DNA of 64,000 nt from Methylobacterium sp. J-030 (GTDB lineage: Bacteria > Pseudomonadota > Alphaproteobacteria > Rhizobiales > Beijerinckiaceae), in contig NZ_JAKSYM010000091.1 in the NCBI RefSeq assembly GCF_022829545.1, positions 1-64,000 on the forward strand. The letters are read 5' to 3'. The translations under genes were made by a program, and so were the position numbers. The notes below the pieces were generated by a model. The model was not told where the DNA came from. It saw only the letters and a program-made list of their open reading frames with translations, and did no database searches. This document shows positions 17,757-26,649 of this stretch, piece after piece; position 1 is the stretch's first letter; every line of letters begins with the position of its first letter.

Positions 17757-19196
17757 ATGTTCGGTAGACGCCAGATCGGCGGCGCGGCCGCCCCCGCGCC
17801 GCTCCAGAAGACCCAGGCTGCCCCGCCGCCGGCCCTGTCCCCGCGCGACGCCGCACCCGCGCCCCGGCGGCCGGAGCCGACCACCCCCGTGGTGGTCGAG
17901 ACCGTGCGGTCCGAGGACTATTATCGCACCAAGAGCCTGATCTTCGGCGCCCTGATCGAGGCGATCGATCTCACCCAGCTTTCCCGCCTCGACGCCGAGA
18001 CGGCGCGCGAGGAGATCCGCGATATCGTCACGGAGATCATCGGGCTCAAGAACATCGTCCTGTCGATCGCCGAGCAAGAGGAGTTGCTCGACGACATCTG
18101 TAACGACGTACTGGGCTACGGCCCGCTGGAGCCCCTTCTCGCCCGCGACGACATCGCCGACATCATGGTCAACGGCGCCAACCGGACCTTCATCGAGGTC
18201 AACGGCAAGATCCAGCTCACAAGCGTCCGGTTCCGCGACAATCAGCAGTTGATGAACATCTGTCAGCGGATCGTCAGCCAAGTCGGCCGGCGCGTCGACG
18301 ACGCCTCGCCGATCTGCGACGCGCGCCTGCCGGACGGGTCCCGCGTCAACGTGATCGCGCCGCCGCTCGCCATCGACGGCCCGGCGCTCACCATCCGTAA
18401 GTTCAAGAAGGACAAGCTCACCCTGGAGCAGCTCGTCCGCTTCGGGGCGATCTCGCCCGAGGGCGCGGAGGTGCTGAAGATCATCGGCCAGTCGCGCTGC
18501 AACGTGGTGATCTCGGGCGGCACGGGCTCGGGCAAGACCACGCTGCTCAACTGCCTCACCGCCTTCATCGAACTCGACGAGCGGGTGATCACCTGCGAGG
18601 ACGCGGCGGAACTCCAGCTCCAGCAGCCCCACGTGGTCCGCCTGGAGACGCGCCCGCCCAACATGGAGGGCCAGGGGCAGGTCACCATGCGCGACCTCGT
18701 GAAGAACTGCCTGCGCATGCGGCCCGAGCGGATCATCGTCGGCGAGGTGCGCGGGCCGGAGGCCTTCGACCTGCTCCAGGCGATGAACACCGGCCACGAC
18801 GGCTCGATGGGCACGCTCCACGCCAACAGCCCGCGCGAGTGCCTGTCGCGTATCGAATCGATGATCTCGATGGGCGGCTTCACCCTGCCGTCCCGGACGC
18901 TGCGCGAGATGATCTGCGGCTCGATCGACGTGGTGATCCAAGCCATGCGCCTGCGCGACGGCTCGCGGCGGATCACCCACATCACCGAGGTGCTCGGCAT
19001 GGAGGGCGACGTCATCACCACCCAGGATATCTTCCTCTACGACATCGTCGGGGAGGACGCGAACGGCAAGCTGGTCGGGCGGCACCGCTCGACGGGCATC
19101 GGCCGGCCGAAATTCTGGGAGCGCGCCCGCTACTACGGCCTGGAGCGAAGGCTCGGCGAGGCGCTCGACGCTGCCGAAGTCGTCGACCGGAGCTGA
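17757..19196 (+). CDS. cpaF: pilus assembly ATPase CpaF (TadA)
   Basis: A 479-residue type II/IV secretion ATPase that powers pilus polymerisation at the inner membrane. A Pro/Ala-rich N-terminus is followed by the helical region LIEAIDLTQLSRLDAETARE, then Walker A ISGGTGSGKTTLLN near residue 260, and the Asp/His boxes VGEVRGPEAFDLLQAMNTGH and GSMGTLHANS. Every expected catalytic block is present. Its stop is 4 bases before tadB. Confidence 0.94.
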   Translation: MFGRRQIGGAAAPAPLQKTQAAPPPALSPRDAAPAPRRPEPTTPVVVETVRSEDYYRTKSLIFGALIEAIDLTQLSRLDAETAREEIRDIVTEIIGLKNIVLSIAEQEELLDDICNDVLGYGPLEPLLARDDIADIMVNGANRTFIEVNGKIQLTSVRFRDNQQLMNICQRIVSQVGRRVDDASPICDARLPDGSRVNVIAPPLAIDGPALTIRKFKKDKLTLEQLVRFGAISPEGAEVLKIIGQSRCNVVISGGTGSGKTTLLNCLTAFIELDERVITCEDAAELQLQQPHVVRLETRPPNMEGQGQVTMRDLVKNCLRMRPERIIVGEVRGPEAFDLLQAMNTGHDGSMGTLHANSPRECLSRIESMISMGGFTLPSRTLREMICGSIDVVIQAMRLRDGSRRITHITEVLGMEGDVITTQDIFLYDIVGEDANGKLVGRHRSTGIGRPKFWERARYYGLERRLGEALDAAEVVDRS

Positions 19197-19200
19197 GCGC

Positions 19201-20205
19201 ATGCCGGGCCTCTCGCCGAACCTCGCCGCCATCGGCGCTTCGAACCTGCCGGTCGTCGCGGGCCTGATCGGCATCGCGGTGGCGGCCATCGCCTACGTGG
19301 CGGTCCTGCCCCTGCTCGACGGCGAGCGCCGGGCGAACAAACGCCTGAAGGCGATCGGCGTCTCGCCGACCGGGGCGGCCCTGCGCGGCGTGCAGGTCAA
19401 CCGCCGCGAGCAGGTCGCCAAGACGCTGAGCGAGATCGAGGCGAAGGCCAAGGGCGCCTCCAAGGCGACCGTGGAGCTGAAGCTCGCCCGCGCGGGCCTC
19501 GATTGGACGAAGCGGACCTTCTACATGGCCTCGGCCGTCAGCGCCGTGGTCGCCGGGCTGCTGCTCTTCACGATCACCGAAAGCCCGATCGCGGGGCTCG
19601 GCGCCGCCTTCGCGGGGGGCTTCGGCCTGCCGGCCTGGCTGCTGCGCCGCATGCGGCTCAAGCGGATCGCCAAATTCAACAAGGAACTGCCCAACGCCGT
19701 CGACGTGGTGGTGCGGGGCATCCGCACCGGCATCCCGGTCGGGGATTGCTTCCGCATGGTCTCCCGCGAGGCCGAGGAACCGGTCCGCAGCGAGTTCAGG
19801 ACCGTGGTGGAGACCCAGGCGCTCGGCCTGTCGCTCGGCGAGGCGGTGACGCGCCTGTTCGACCGGGTGCCGACGCCCGAGGTCAACTTCTTCGTGATCG
19901 TGATCAACATCCAGCAGCAGTCGGGCGGCAACCTGTCGGAGGCGCTGAACAACCTCTCCACGGTGTTGCGCGACCGGGCCAAGATGCGCGGCAAGATCCA
20001 GGCGATGAGCATGGAGGCCAAGGCCTCGGCCTCGATCATCGCATGCCTGCCCTTCGGGGTCGCGGGGATCACCACCCTGACGAGCCCCGACTACATCTCG
20101 CTGCTCTGGACGACCGATATCGGCAAGATCGCGCTCGTCGGCGCCGCGATCTGGATGTCGATCGGCGTCTTCACCATCAAGAAGATGATCGCCTTCGACT
20201 TCTGA
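19201..20205 (+). CDS. tadB: pilus inner-membrane platform protein TadB
   Basis: A 334-residue GspF-like (T2SSF) membrane protein. Transmembrane helices lie near residues 17-38 (VVAGLIGIAVAAIAYVAVLP), around 105-135, and near the C-terminus (LPFGVAGITTLTSP, IALVGAAIWMSIGVFTI). The conserved cytosolic block is FNKELPNAVDVVVRGIRTG through VINIQQQSGGNLSEALNNL. It pairs with TadC, which is unusually separated from it here by a repeat. Confidence 0.92.
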   Translation: MPGLSPNLAAIGASNLPVVAGLIGIAVAAIAYVAVLPLLDGERRANKRLKAIGVSPTGAALRGVQVNRREQVAKTLSEIEAKAKGASKATVELKLARAGLDWTKRTFYMASAVSAVVAGLLLFTITESPIAGLGAAFAGGFGLPAWLLRRMRLKRIAKFNKELPNAVDVVVRGIRTGIPVGDCFRMVSREAEEPVRSEFRTVVETQALGLSLGEAVTRLFDRVPTPEVNFFVIVINIQQQSGGNLSEALNNLSTVLRDRAKMRGKIQAMSMEAKASASIIACLPFGVAGITTLTSPDYISLLWTTDIGKIALVGAAIWMSIGVFTIKKMIAFDF

Positions 20206-20270
20206 CAGCCTGTTTGACGCCACCCTGTCCCTCGGAGAACGTTCACGATCGGTGGATCTCCCATCCCCAC

Positions 20271-20384
20271 CCTCATCCTGAGGTGCCCGCGTCAGCGGGC
20301 CTCGAAGGAGGGCTCCAGGGATCGCCCGGCTGGCTGGATGGCTCCTTCGAGGCCTCCGCTGCGCTCCGGCACCTCAGGATGAGG
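20271..20384. repeat. 114-bp inverted-repeat element, copy 2, between tadB and tadC
   Basis: Starts CCTCATCCTGAGGTGCC and ends GGCACCTCAGGATGAGG, with internal complementary arms CCTCGAAGGAGG and CTCCTTCGAGG. It occupies nearly half of the 260-base gap between two genes that are normally adjacent or overlapping. No coding sequence or promoter is evident in the rest of the gap. Confidence 0.85.
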
Positions 20385-20465
20385 GCAAGGATTGGGATGC
20401 ACCGAGTCGCAGGATATTCCTCGCCACGCAGGCCGTAAGGCCGACCCATTACCGGATCCGGTCCC

Positions 20466-21443
20466 ATGATCGACGACATCGCCGCGAGACTGTTCGATCC
20501 CCGGTTCATGGGGACGCTGCTGACCGCCGTCGCGGCGGCCGCGACCGCCTTCGCGGTGGCGCAGCCGTTCTTCGAGACCGACAAGCTCGAGAAGCGGATG
20601 AAGCTCGTGGGCGACGAGCGCGAGCAGATCCGGCGGCGCGAGCGCGCCAAGGGCAACCAGGCCGCGACCCGGGGCACGCTGCGCGTCGAGCCCAAGGCCT
20701 ACATGAAGTCGATCGTCGAGCGCTATCAGCTCCAGCGCTGGCTCGCCACCGGCTCGGCCAAGCGCAAGCTGATGCAGGCCGGCTATCGCGGCCAGGGGGC
20801 GGAGACCGCGTTCCTGTTCTTCCGCCTCGTCGTGCCGGTCGCCTCGGTGATCGGCGCGCTGTTCTACCTGTTCGTGCTGGAGGCGCTCGACGCCTCGTAC
20901 CTGATGCGGTTCGGGCTGGTGATCGGCGCCGCCTATGCCGGCATCAAGGCGCCGGAGCTGTTCCTCGTCAACGCGGCCAAGAAGCGTCAGGCCGAGATCC
21001 GCAAGGCTTGGCCGGACGCCCTCGACCTGACCCTGATCTGCGTCGAGTCCGGCATGGCGATCGAGCACGCCTTCCGAAAGGTGAGCACCGAGATCGCCAC
21101 CTCCTCGGTGGTTCTGGCCGAGGAACTCGCCCTGATGACGGCCGAGATGTCGTTCCTGCCGGACCGGCGTCAGGCTTACGAAAATCTCGTGCTGCGCACG
21201 GGGCTCGACCCGGTGAAGGCCGTGGCGACCGCCCTGATCCAAGCCGAGCGCTACGGCACGCCGGTCGGGCAGGCGCTTCGCGTGCTCGCGCAGGAGAGCC
21301 GCGACCACCGCATGACCGAGGCCGAGAAGAAGGCCGCCGGTCTGCCGCCCAAGCTCACGGTGCCGATGATCCTGTTCTTCCTGCCGGTGCTGTTCGTCGT
21401 CATCATCACCCCGGCCGTCATTCAGATCATGCGGACGCAGTGA
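20466..21443 (+). CDS. tadC: pilus inner-membrane platform protein TadC
   Basis: A 325-residue T2SSF-domain membrane protein. Helices near residues 17-36 (LLTAVAAAATAFAVAQPFF), 120-165 and at the C-terminus (VPMILFFLPVLFVVIITPAV). The conserved block PDALDLTLICVESGMAIEH through IQAERYGTPVGQALRVLAQE is typical of TadC. It is the last pilus gene in the window; tadD and minor-pilin genes are absent downstream. Confidence 0.92.
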   Translation: MIDDIAARLFDPRFMGTLLTAVAAAATAFAVAQPFFETDKLEKRMKLVGDEREQIRRRERAKGNQAATRGTLRVEPKAYMKSIVERYQLQRWLATGSAKRKLMQAGYRGQGAETAFLFFRLVVPVASVIGALFYLFVLEALDASYLMRFGLVIGAAYAGIKAPELFLVNAAKKRQAEIRKAWPDALDLTLICVESGMAIEHAFRKVSTEIATSSVVLAEELALMTAEMSFLPDRRQAYENLVLRTGLDPVKAVATALIQAERYGTPVGQALRVLAQESRDHRMTEAEKKAAGLPPKLTVPMILFFLPVLFVVIITPAVIQIMRTQ

Positions 21444-21464
21444 CGGACGGGCGAACCGCTCGGC

Positions 21465-21698
21465 TCAGCGGATGCGGCCCGGACGGGTCGGCTCGAACAC
21501 GATCCGGCGGTGATAGGCGCACCAGCTCTTGCCGTCGGCCACCGGAGCGCCGCAACAGATCGCCCGGTCGTTCGGTTCGCCGATGATGTACTTGCACACG
21601 AAGGCCCCGGACTGCGCGAAGGGCACGCGCAGGTCGGCCGACGGCTCCTTGACGGTCTCGGCCTCGCCGATCTGGGACATGCGAACGAGTTGATTCAT
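21465..21698 (-). CDS. small GcrA-like zinc-binding protein (77 aa)
   Basis: A short protein beginning MNQLVRMSQIGEAETVKE and ending in a Cys-rich segment: FVCKYIIGEP, AICCGAPVADGKSWCAYHRRIVFEP. The spacing of Cys residues and the final CAYH resemble the C-terminal zinc-ribbon-like part of GcrA cell-cycle regulators, without the GcrA N-terminal DNA-binding half. The frame continues upstream to 21794 with low-complexity sequence; I chose the ATG at 21698. No clear ribosome site. Gene reality is moderately sure, function is not. Confidence 0.55.
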   Translation of the reverse strand: MNQLVRMSQIGEAETVKEPSADLRVPFAQSGAFVCKYIIGEPNDRAICCGAPVADGKSWCAYHRRIVFEPTRPGRIR

Positions 21699-22079
21699 GG
21701 TGTCGATCGGCTCAATATCATCCTGCTCGGTGGGGCCTGAGGCCCCGGCAGACGGTCGGGTGAGACGCCTCTCCGGCACCGACCCCGCGGACACCCGGGG
21801 CGGCTCGCGCGATGCCGGCCTCTATTGGCCGGCGCGATCGGCGTCATCGTGTTGTCGTAACTGGGGTTACAGCAATTTAAAACAAGACCAACCTGCGCCC
21901 TCTGCATCGGAGCACGGTGCAGGATGCGTAGCTCGCCGCAGGGGGCGCCCGTTCGATTGGCATTCGCCGGGCTGACGAAACGACCTGGACCCTCCGAATC
22001 GGCGATCCTCCGGACGTGCAAGCCGGATCGACCTGTGGTTTGGTGCGGGCTCCCGCGACCAGAGCCGGACCCGCCGCCC

Positions 22080-22928
22080 ATGGACCACGCGCCCCTCGTG
22101 TCACCCGATTGGCTGCACGACCGCCTCACCGCCCCCGACCTCGTGATCCTCGACGCCTCCTGGTATCTGCCGGCCGCCGGCCGGGACCCCGAATCCGAGT
22201 TCCGCACGGCCCACATCCCCGGTGCCCGGCGCTTCGACCTCGACGCCATGAGCGACACGGAGTCGAACCTGCCGCACATGCTGCCCAGCCCGGAGGTGTT
22301 CGCCGCGCGGATGCGGGCGCTCGGTGTCGGCGACGGGCAGCAGATCGTGGTCTACGACGGCATGGGTCTGTTCTCGGCGCCGCGGGTCTGGTGGATGCTC
22401 AAGGCCTTCGGGGTGCGCGATGCGCTGGTGCTCGACGGCGGGCTGCCGGCCTGGATCGCCGCAGGTTACCCCATCGAGGAGGGCGAGCCGCATCCGCGCG
22501 AGCGCCGGCACTTCACCGCCCGCCTCGACCACGGCGCGGTGGCGGATGCGGACGACGTTGCCCGCGCCCTGGCGAGCGGCTCGGCTCAGGTGGTCGATGC
22601 CCGCTCGGCCACGCGTTTCCGCGGCGAGGAGCCGGAGCCGCGCCCCGGCGTCCGGCCCGGCCATATGCCGGGCGCCTGCAACCTGCACTACGCAGCGCTG
22701 CAGCGCGACGGCCGGATGAAGAGCCCGGACGAGCTGGCCGCGGTCTTCGCGGAGAACGGCGTCGATCCGGACCGGCCGATCGTGACCACCTGCGGCTCCG
22801 GGGTGACGGCGGCCATCATCGCGCTGGCCCTGGAGACGATGGGTCGCCCCGCCCGCGGCCTCTACGACGGCTCCTGGTCCGAATGGGGCGCGGACCCGGC
22901 CCGCCCGGTCGCGACGGGCGCCCCCTAG
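22080..22928 (+). CDS. sseA: two-domain sulfurtransferase (3-mercaptopyruvate/thiosulfate type)
   Basis: A 282-residue protein with two rhodanese domains. The first is inactive-like (VILDASWYLPAAGRD, AHIPGARRFDLDAMSD); the second carries the catalytic Cys in VTTCGSGVTAAIIALALE near residue 238. The loop CGSGVTA is typical of mercaptopyruvate sulfurtransferases. The ATG at 22080 gives the usual family length; the frame is open upstream to 21924 without homologous sequence. The 381 bases before it show no gene. Confidence 0.9.
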   Translation: MDHAPLVSPDWLHDRLTAPDLVILDASWYLPAAGRDPESEFRTAHIPGARRFDLDAMSDTESNLPHMLPSPEVFAARMRALGVGDGQQIVVYDGMGLFSAPRVWWMLKAFGVRDALVLDGGLPAWIAAGYPIEEGEPHPRERRHFTARLDHGAVADADDVARALASGSAQVVDARSATRFRGEEPEPRPGVRPGHMPGACNLHYAALQRDGRMKSPDELAAVFAENGVDPDRPIVTTCGSGVTAAIIALALETMGRPARGLYDGSWSEWGADPARPVATGAP

Positions 22929-22934
22929 CGCGAC

Positions 22935-23005
22935 CCCGGTTCGGGTTTCCAAGGGGCTCAGCCCTTTGGTGGGGTGTCGGGGTGAACCCCGACGAACGGA
23001 TCCGA
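22935..23005. repeat. G/C-rich intergenic repeat-like segment
   Basis: After the sulfurtransferase stop there is TTTCCAAGGGGCTCAGCCCT followed by TTGGTGGGGTGTCGGGGTGA. The text resembles frequently repeated intergenic segments in Methylobacterium-type genomes, recalled rather than checked. It contains the small dyad AGGGGCTCAGCCCTTT and could end both convergent transcripts. No gene seen. Confidence 0.35.
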
Positions 23006-23058
23006 TGCCGGGCTCCGCCCTGAACCCGCGACAGGTCTCGGCTTTTCGAAACCGGGAC

Positions 23059-23883
23059 TTACGCCGCCCGCACCATGCGGCGCTTGTCAGCGGCGCTCCA
23101 CTGCATCAGGCCGACCATGATGGCGATGGTGGCCACGTAGACCAATCCCTGCAGGGCCGTCGGCCGATCGGTGTAACCGACGAGAGCGTGCAGGATGCGG
23201 CCCGGCCAGGAGTTCTCGGCGATCACGCCCGAGCTGTTCCAGAGGGTGTGGCCGAGGATGTCGACGACGCCGGCATTGGCCAGAAACTGCGCGGCCTGCG
23301 CGGCGAGGCCCGCGGCCAGGAAGATGATCAGCACGCTCGTCACCGAGAACACGTAGCGGCTCGGGATCGACGCCAGCCCGAAATAGGTCACCGCCGAGAG
23401 CAGCGCGCCCGCCCCGATGCCGGCCACGGCACCGAACTGGATATCCGCCCCCGAGGTGCCCGAGGCCACGAGGCCGTAGAGGAACAGCACCAGCTCGGCG
23501 CCCTCGCGCAGGATCGCGGCGCCGATCACGATCGACAGGGCGGCGGCCTCGCGCTCGCCCGAGCGGACCGCCGCGCCGGCTGCGCGCAGCTCGCCCGCCA
23601 GTTCCTTGCCGTGCTTGCTCATCCAGGTGTTGTGCCAGACCAGCAGCAGCACCGCGACGATCAGCACCGCGGCGTTCAAGATGTCCTGCCCGCTGCCCTC
23701 GAAGGCATCGGAGATCTTCTCCGCGAACAGGGCGACCAGACCGGCGCCCGCGAGCCCGCCCGCGATGCCCAGGAGCACCCAGCGCATGCGGCCGGGGATG
23801 CCGCGGGTCGCCGCCAGCACGATCGAGATGATGAGGCCCGCCTCGATGACTTCGCGGAAGGCGATGACGAAGGCGCCGATCAT
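23059..23883 (-). CDS. FTR1-family high-affinity iron permease (FtrC-like)
   Basis: A 274-residue polytopic membrane protein. It has both FTR1 iron-binding signatures: REVIEAG at residues 9-15 and REGAELVLFLYG near residue 145, with about seven hydrophobic helices. Start chosen at ATG 23883 because the first signature then sits at the usual place. With the P19, cupredoxin and polyferredoxin genes upstream it forms an Ftr-type ferrous iron importer. The permease comes last here, after the polyferredoxin. Confidence 0.92.
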   Translation of the reverse strand: MIGAFVIAFREVIEAGLIISIVLAATRGIPGRMRWVLLGIAGGLAGAGLVALFAEKISDAFEGSGQDILNAAVLIVAVLLLVWHNTWMSKHGKELAGELRAAGAAVRSGEREAAALSIVIGAAILREGAELVLFLYGLVASGTSGADIQFGAVAGIGAGALLSAVTYFGLASIPSRYVFSVTSVLIIFLAAGLAAQAAQFLANAGVVDILGHTLWNSSGVIAENSWPGRILHALVGYTDRPTALQGLVYVATIAIMVGLMQWSAADKRRMVRAA

Positions 23884-23932
23884 GGCGGTCTCCAGAACTT
23901 TCGAGGTGTTGCGTGACGGCGCGCGGACCGCG

Positions 23933-25366
23933 CTACCAGATCCAGAACATGAGCACCCAGTTGACCACCGACAGGGCCGCCGCACCGGCGATGCAGGTCG
24001 TGGCCGCCGCGCGCCGGATCCCGCCGGCGCCGAGGCCGGCCACCCGCCACGCGAGCCAGACGCTCCACAGGCTCGCCCCGGCGAGCAGACCCGCGCGCAT
24101 CTCCGGCACGTAGGGGATCACGATGCCATCGCCGCGCAGGAACGTGACGGTGAGCGCCGAGAGACCCAGGAAGACGCCGCAGCCCGCCACCGGGATCAGC
24201 GTCTGCGTCAGATGATGGAAGCGCCGGAGCGACCAGCCCCCGAGGGACACGGTCGCCAGCGCCACGATCCCCGACAGGGCGAGGCCGAGGATCACCGTCG
24301 CCGCGCCGATATAGGCCAGGAGCAGCCCGCCATCGAGCAGGGTCATGACGTCGCTGCGGTCCGGATAGTTCGTCAGCACGAACCAGGGCGCGGACATCTC
24401 CAGCGGCCAGGTCACCCCGCGCTCGATGAGCCAAGTGGCGGCCCATTGCTTGGCCGCGACGTACCAGGGGCTCGCCGACCACTGGAACGCGCCGACCGCC
24501 AGGGCCAGCATGCCGAACAGGATCAGCACGGTCTGGTCGAGGTCCGGCTCGGTGCCGGCCACGTGCACGATCTCGTGGTTGGGCGAGCGCAGGGCGAGAC
24601 GCACCGCCCCGCGATGGTTGCTGCACCGCCCGCACATGTGACAGGACCCGGCGCCGCGCATCGTCCTGACCGGCACGAGCGGCGCGCAGTTGAACGCCTC
24701 GCTGCCCCGGGCGGGCTTGGGCGAGGCCGCCCAGGCGGCGCGGTCGACTTGGAAGCTGATCGGCGCGAGCTTCGACAGCACCGCGAACACGCCGTTGACC
24801 GGGCAGAGATAGCGGCACCAGACCCGCTTGTTGCGCCCGTAGAGCAGCCCCACGACGATCGCCGCCGCGGTCGAGCCGCCGAGCACCGCCAGGACCGGCT
24901 TCGGATAGCCGTACACGCTGGTCATCTGGCCGTAGACCGTGGTGCCGGCAAACGCCAGGAACGGCCAGCCCTGCCACGTGATCCAGCGCGGCACGGCATA
25001 GCCGCGGCTCCAGCGGCTGGCGAACTCGCTCAGCGCGCCCTCCGGGCAGAGCACGCCGCACCACGCCCGGCCGACCAGCACCATGCTGAGCAGCACGAAC
25101 GGCCACCAGATCCCCCAGAAGGCGAACTGCGCGGCAAGCGTCAGGTTGGTCCAGATGTGGGCGGCGTTGTCGGGCAGCGGCAGCACCGCGGGCACGATCA
25201 CCAGCACCGCGTAGACGGCGATGATCAGCCACTGAACGGACCGGATCACCCAGCCGTAGTGGCGCATCGCATCGCCGAACGCGGCGAGACGCGCGTCGAT
25301 CCAGGCGCGGCGCGCGGGGCCGGAGGCGGCGGGCAGGGCCGTAGGCGCTGTCGTCGACGCGCTCAT
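23933..25366 (-). CDS. membrane polyferredoxin, FtrD-like 4Fe-4S protein
   Basis: A 477-residue membrane protein with Cys motifs GVLCPEGALSEFA near residue 110, CRYLCPVNGVFAVL near 190 and CHMCGRCSN near 238, set among many hydrophobic helices, as in NosR/YccM-like electron-transfer proteins. In FtrABCD systems such a protein is proposed to pass electrons during iron import. Its start overlaps the cupredoxin gene stop by 4 bases. The C-terminal third is purely hydrophobic. Confidence 0.87.
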   Translation of the reverse strand: MSASTTAPTALPAASGPARRAWIDARLAAFGDAMRHYGWVIRSVQWLIIAVYAVLVIVPAVLPLPDNAAHIWTNLTLAAQFAFWGIWWPFVLLSMVLVGRAWCGVLCPEGALSEFASRWSRGYAVPRWITWQGWPFLAFAGTTVYGQMTSVYGYPKPVLAVLGGSTAAAIVVGLLYGRNKRVWCRYLCPVNGVFAVLSKLAPISFQVDRAAWAASPKPARGSEAFNCAPLVPVRTMRGAGSCHMCGRCSNHRGAVRLALRSPNHEIVHVAGTEPDLDQTVLILFGMLALAVGAFQWSASPWYVAAKQWAATWLIERGVTWPLEMSAPWFVLTNYPDRSDVMTLLDGGLLLAYIGAATVILGLALSGIVALATVSLGGWSLRRFHHLTQTLIPVAGCGVFLGLSALTVTFLRGDGIVIPYVPEMRAGLLAGASLWSVWLAWRVAGLGAGGIRRAAATTCIAGAAALSVVNWVLMFWIW

Positions 25367-25704
25367 TTGGCCACCAGGGTCGCCTTGGCGTCGGGGTGGA
25401 AGTCGTCGAACACCTGATAGGTGCCGGCATCCAGGGTGCGAAACACGATCGCCGAGGTCGACCCCGCGGAGAGGGCCTTCTCGCGCTTCAGCTCCGTGCT
25501 CTCGAATTCGACGGGCGACTGGCCGGTATTCGAGATCTCCAGCTTGAACCGGGTGTTGGCTGGCACCTCGATCACCGCCGGGAGGATCACGCCGTCGCGC
25601 ATCTCCACCTTGATCACCGGCATGTCGTCCGCGCGCGCGGGCTCGGCCGCACAGGCGGCGAGCAGCAGGGCGACGAAGCGGGCAAGACGCGGCGGGCGGG
25701 TCAC
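25363..25704 (-). CDS. periplasmic cupredoxin-like protein (FtrB-like)
   Basis: A protein of 113 residues with a signal peptide (VALLLAACAAEPARAD) and an EfeO-type cupredoxin domain: IKVEMRDGVILPAVIEVPAN, FKLEISNTGQSPVEFES and the C-terminal GTYQVFDDFHPDAKATL. GTG at 25704 is preceded by CGGAGCT and gives a complete signal peptide. A longer frame to 25800 overlaps the P19 gene and is unlikely. It would act with P19 in ferrous iron oxidation or handover. Confidence 0.82.
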   Translation of the reverse strand: MTRPPRLARFVALLLAACAAEPARADDMPVIKVEMRDGVILPAVIEVPANTRFKLEISNTGQSPVEFESTELKREKALSAGSTSAIVFRTLDAGTYQVFDDFHPDAKATLVAK

Positions 25705-25720
25705 GAACAGCTCCGAGCTC

Positions 25721-26284
25721 TCAGTAGGCGCCTTTCTTGCCGACCCCGGCGAAGGTGAAGTCCTGCACCACGTCGAACGGCTCGAACCACGGGCCGACAC
25801 CCGTCTCCTTGTCGACGTGGCGGCCGAAATGACTGTCCTTGCCGGGGGGGGCGACGGTGACCGTCAGGCGATAGCGGCCGGGGCCGAACAGCTTGACGTT
25901 GTCGCCGTAATGCGGCCCGTCATTGGCGACCATCGGCATCAGCATCCCGGCGGCCTTCTGGTCGGTCGGCTTGTCACCGTCGAGCTTCACCGCCTCGAAA
26001 TGCACGTCGAGGGCTGGGACCCAGTCGCCCTCTGCGAAGCCGTTGCGGTTGTCCTTGGCGGCGCGGATATCCGTTTCGAGATGGATGTCCGACTGCGCGG
26101 CGGCGCGCATCATGCCGGCGGGCTCCATCTCGATCGGCTGCAGGTACACGGCCGCGACCTCCAGCCCGTTGCGCGTCACGTGCGGGCCGATCGGCACCTC
26201 CTTGGCCGCGGCGGATCCCGCGATCACGAGGGCGGCGGCTGCGGCGAGGCCGCGGAAGAGCGATGGGGCGGTGGAGGCGCGCAT
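25721..26284 (-). CDS. P19/Tp34-family periplasmic iron-binding protein (FtrA-like)
   Basis: A 187-residue secreted protein. Signal peptide ends near GSAAAKEV. The mature domain contains VAAVYLQPIEMEPAGMMRA, DIHLETDIRAAKDN and MLMPMVANDGPHYGDNVKL, with the Met, Glu and His residues that bind copper/iron in P19 proteins. It is the first gene of the iron operon, followed after 16 bases by the cupredoxin gene. Confidence 0.9.
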   Translation of the reverse strand: MRASTAPSLFRGLAAAAALVIAGSAAAKEVPIGPHVTRNGLEVAAVYLQPIEMEPAGMMRAAAQSDIHLETDIRAAKDNRNGFAEGDWVPALDVHFEAVKLDGDKPTDQKAAGMLMPMVANDGPHYGDNVKLFGPGRYRLTVTVAPPGKDSHFGRHVDKETGVGPWFEPFDVVQDFTFAGVGKKGAY

Positions 26285-26351
26285 GCCTCAGCACATAGAC
26301 TCCCGCGGCAGAAGTTCAAACAGGAATCGCACCACCATCAAATAATAACAA

Positions 26352-26373
26352 TTCTAATCTGAAAACGTTCTAA
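26352..26373. promoter_or_regulatory. possible iron-responsive operator upstream of the P19 operon
   Basis: The gap between the P19 gene and the divergent porin gene is strikingly AT-rich. Two TTCTAA hexamers lie at 26352-26357 and 26368-26373, 16 bases apart in the same orientation, about 70-90 bases before the P19 start. They resemble half-sites of Irr-type iron control elements (TTTAGAA/TTCTAAA). This is only a similarity; the full inverted motif is not present. Confidence 0.3.
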
Positions 26374-26649
26374 GGTGATGTCTTCGTATTTCTTAGTCTC
26401 GATCCCGCATTCGTGCGATCATAACCTGCCCGGCAAAGACTTTTCGCGCGTCTGTGACCGCCCGGTTCTTGACCAATTTGCAGAACTCGGGATCGTCATG
26501 CAACTGCCATGCTGAGGGCCGAGAACGTGGCCGACGAACGGAAACCGCGCCGCCACCCCTGCGACACCGTGTTCGCAGCCCCCGCGCGCCCTGGCTTAGG
26601 CGACGGCGCGCCTGATTTGAGCAAACGCCCTGTTGTTGCTGCGAGTCGC

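Noticed and set aside
16401..19289. 962-codon minus-strand frame across cpaE and cpaF
   Set aside because: Its text is low-complexity Arg/Asp/His/Leu, and every pilus gene on the plus strand has clear motifs. High GC alone explains the lack of stops.
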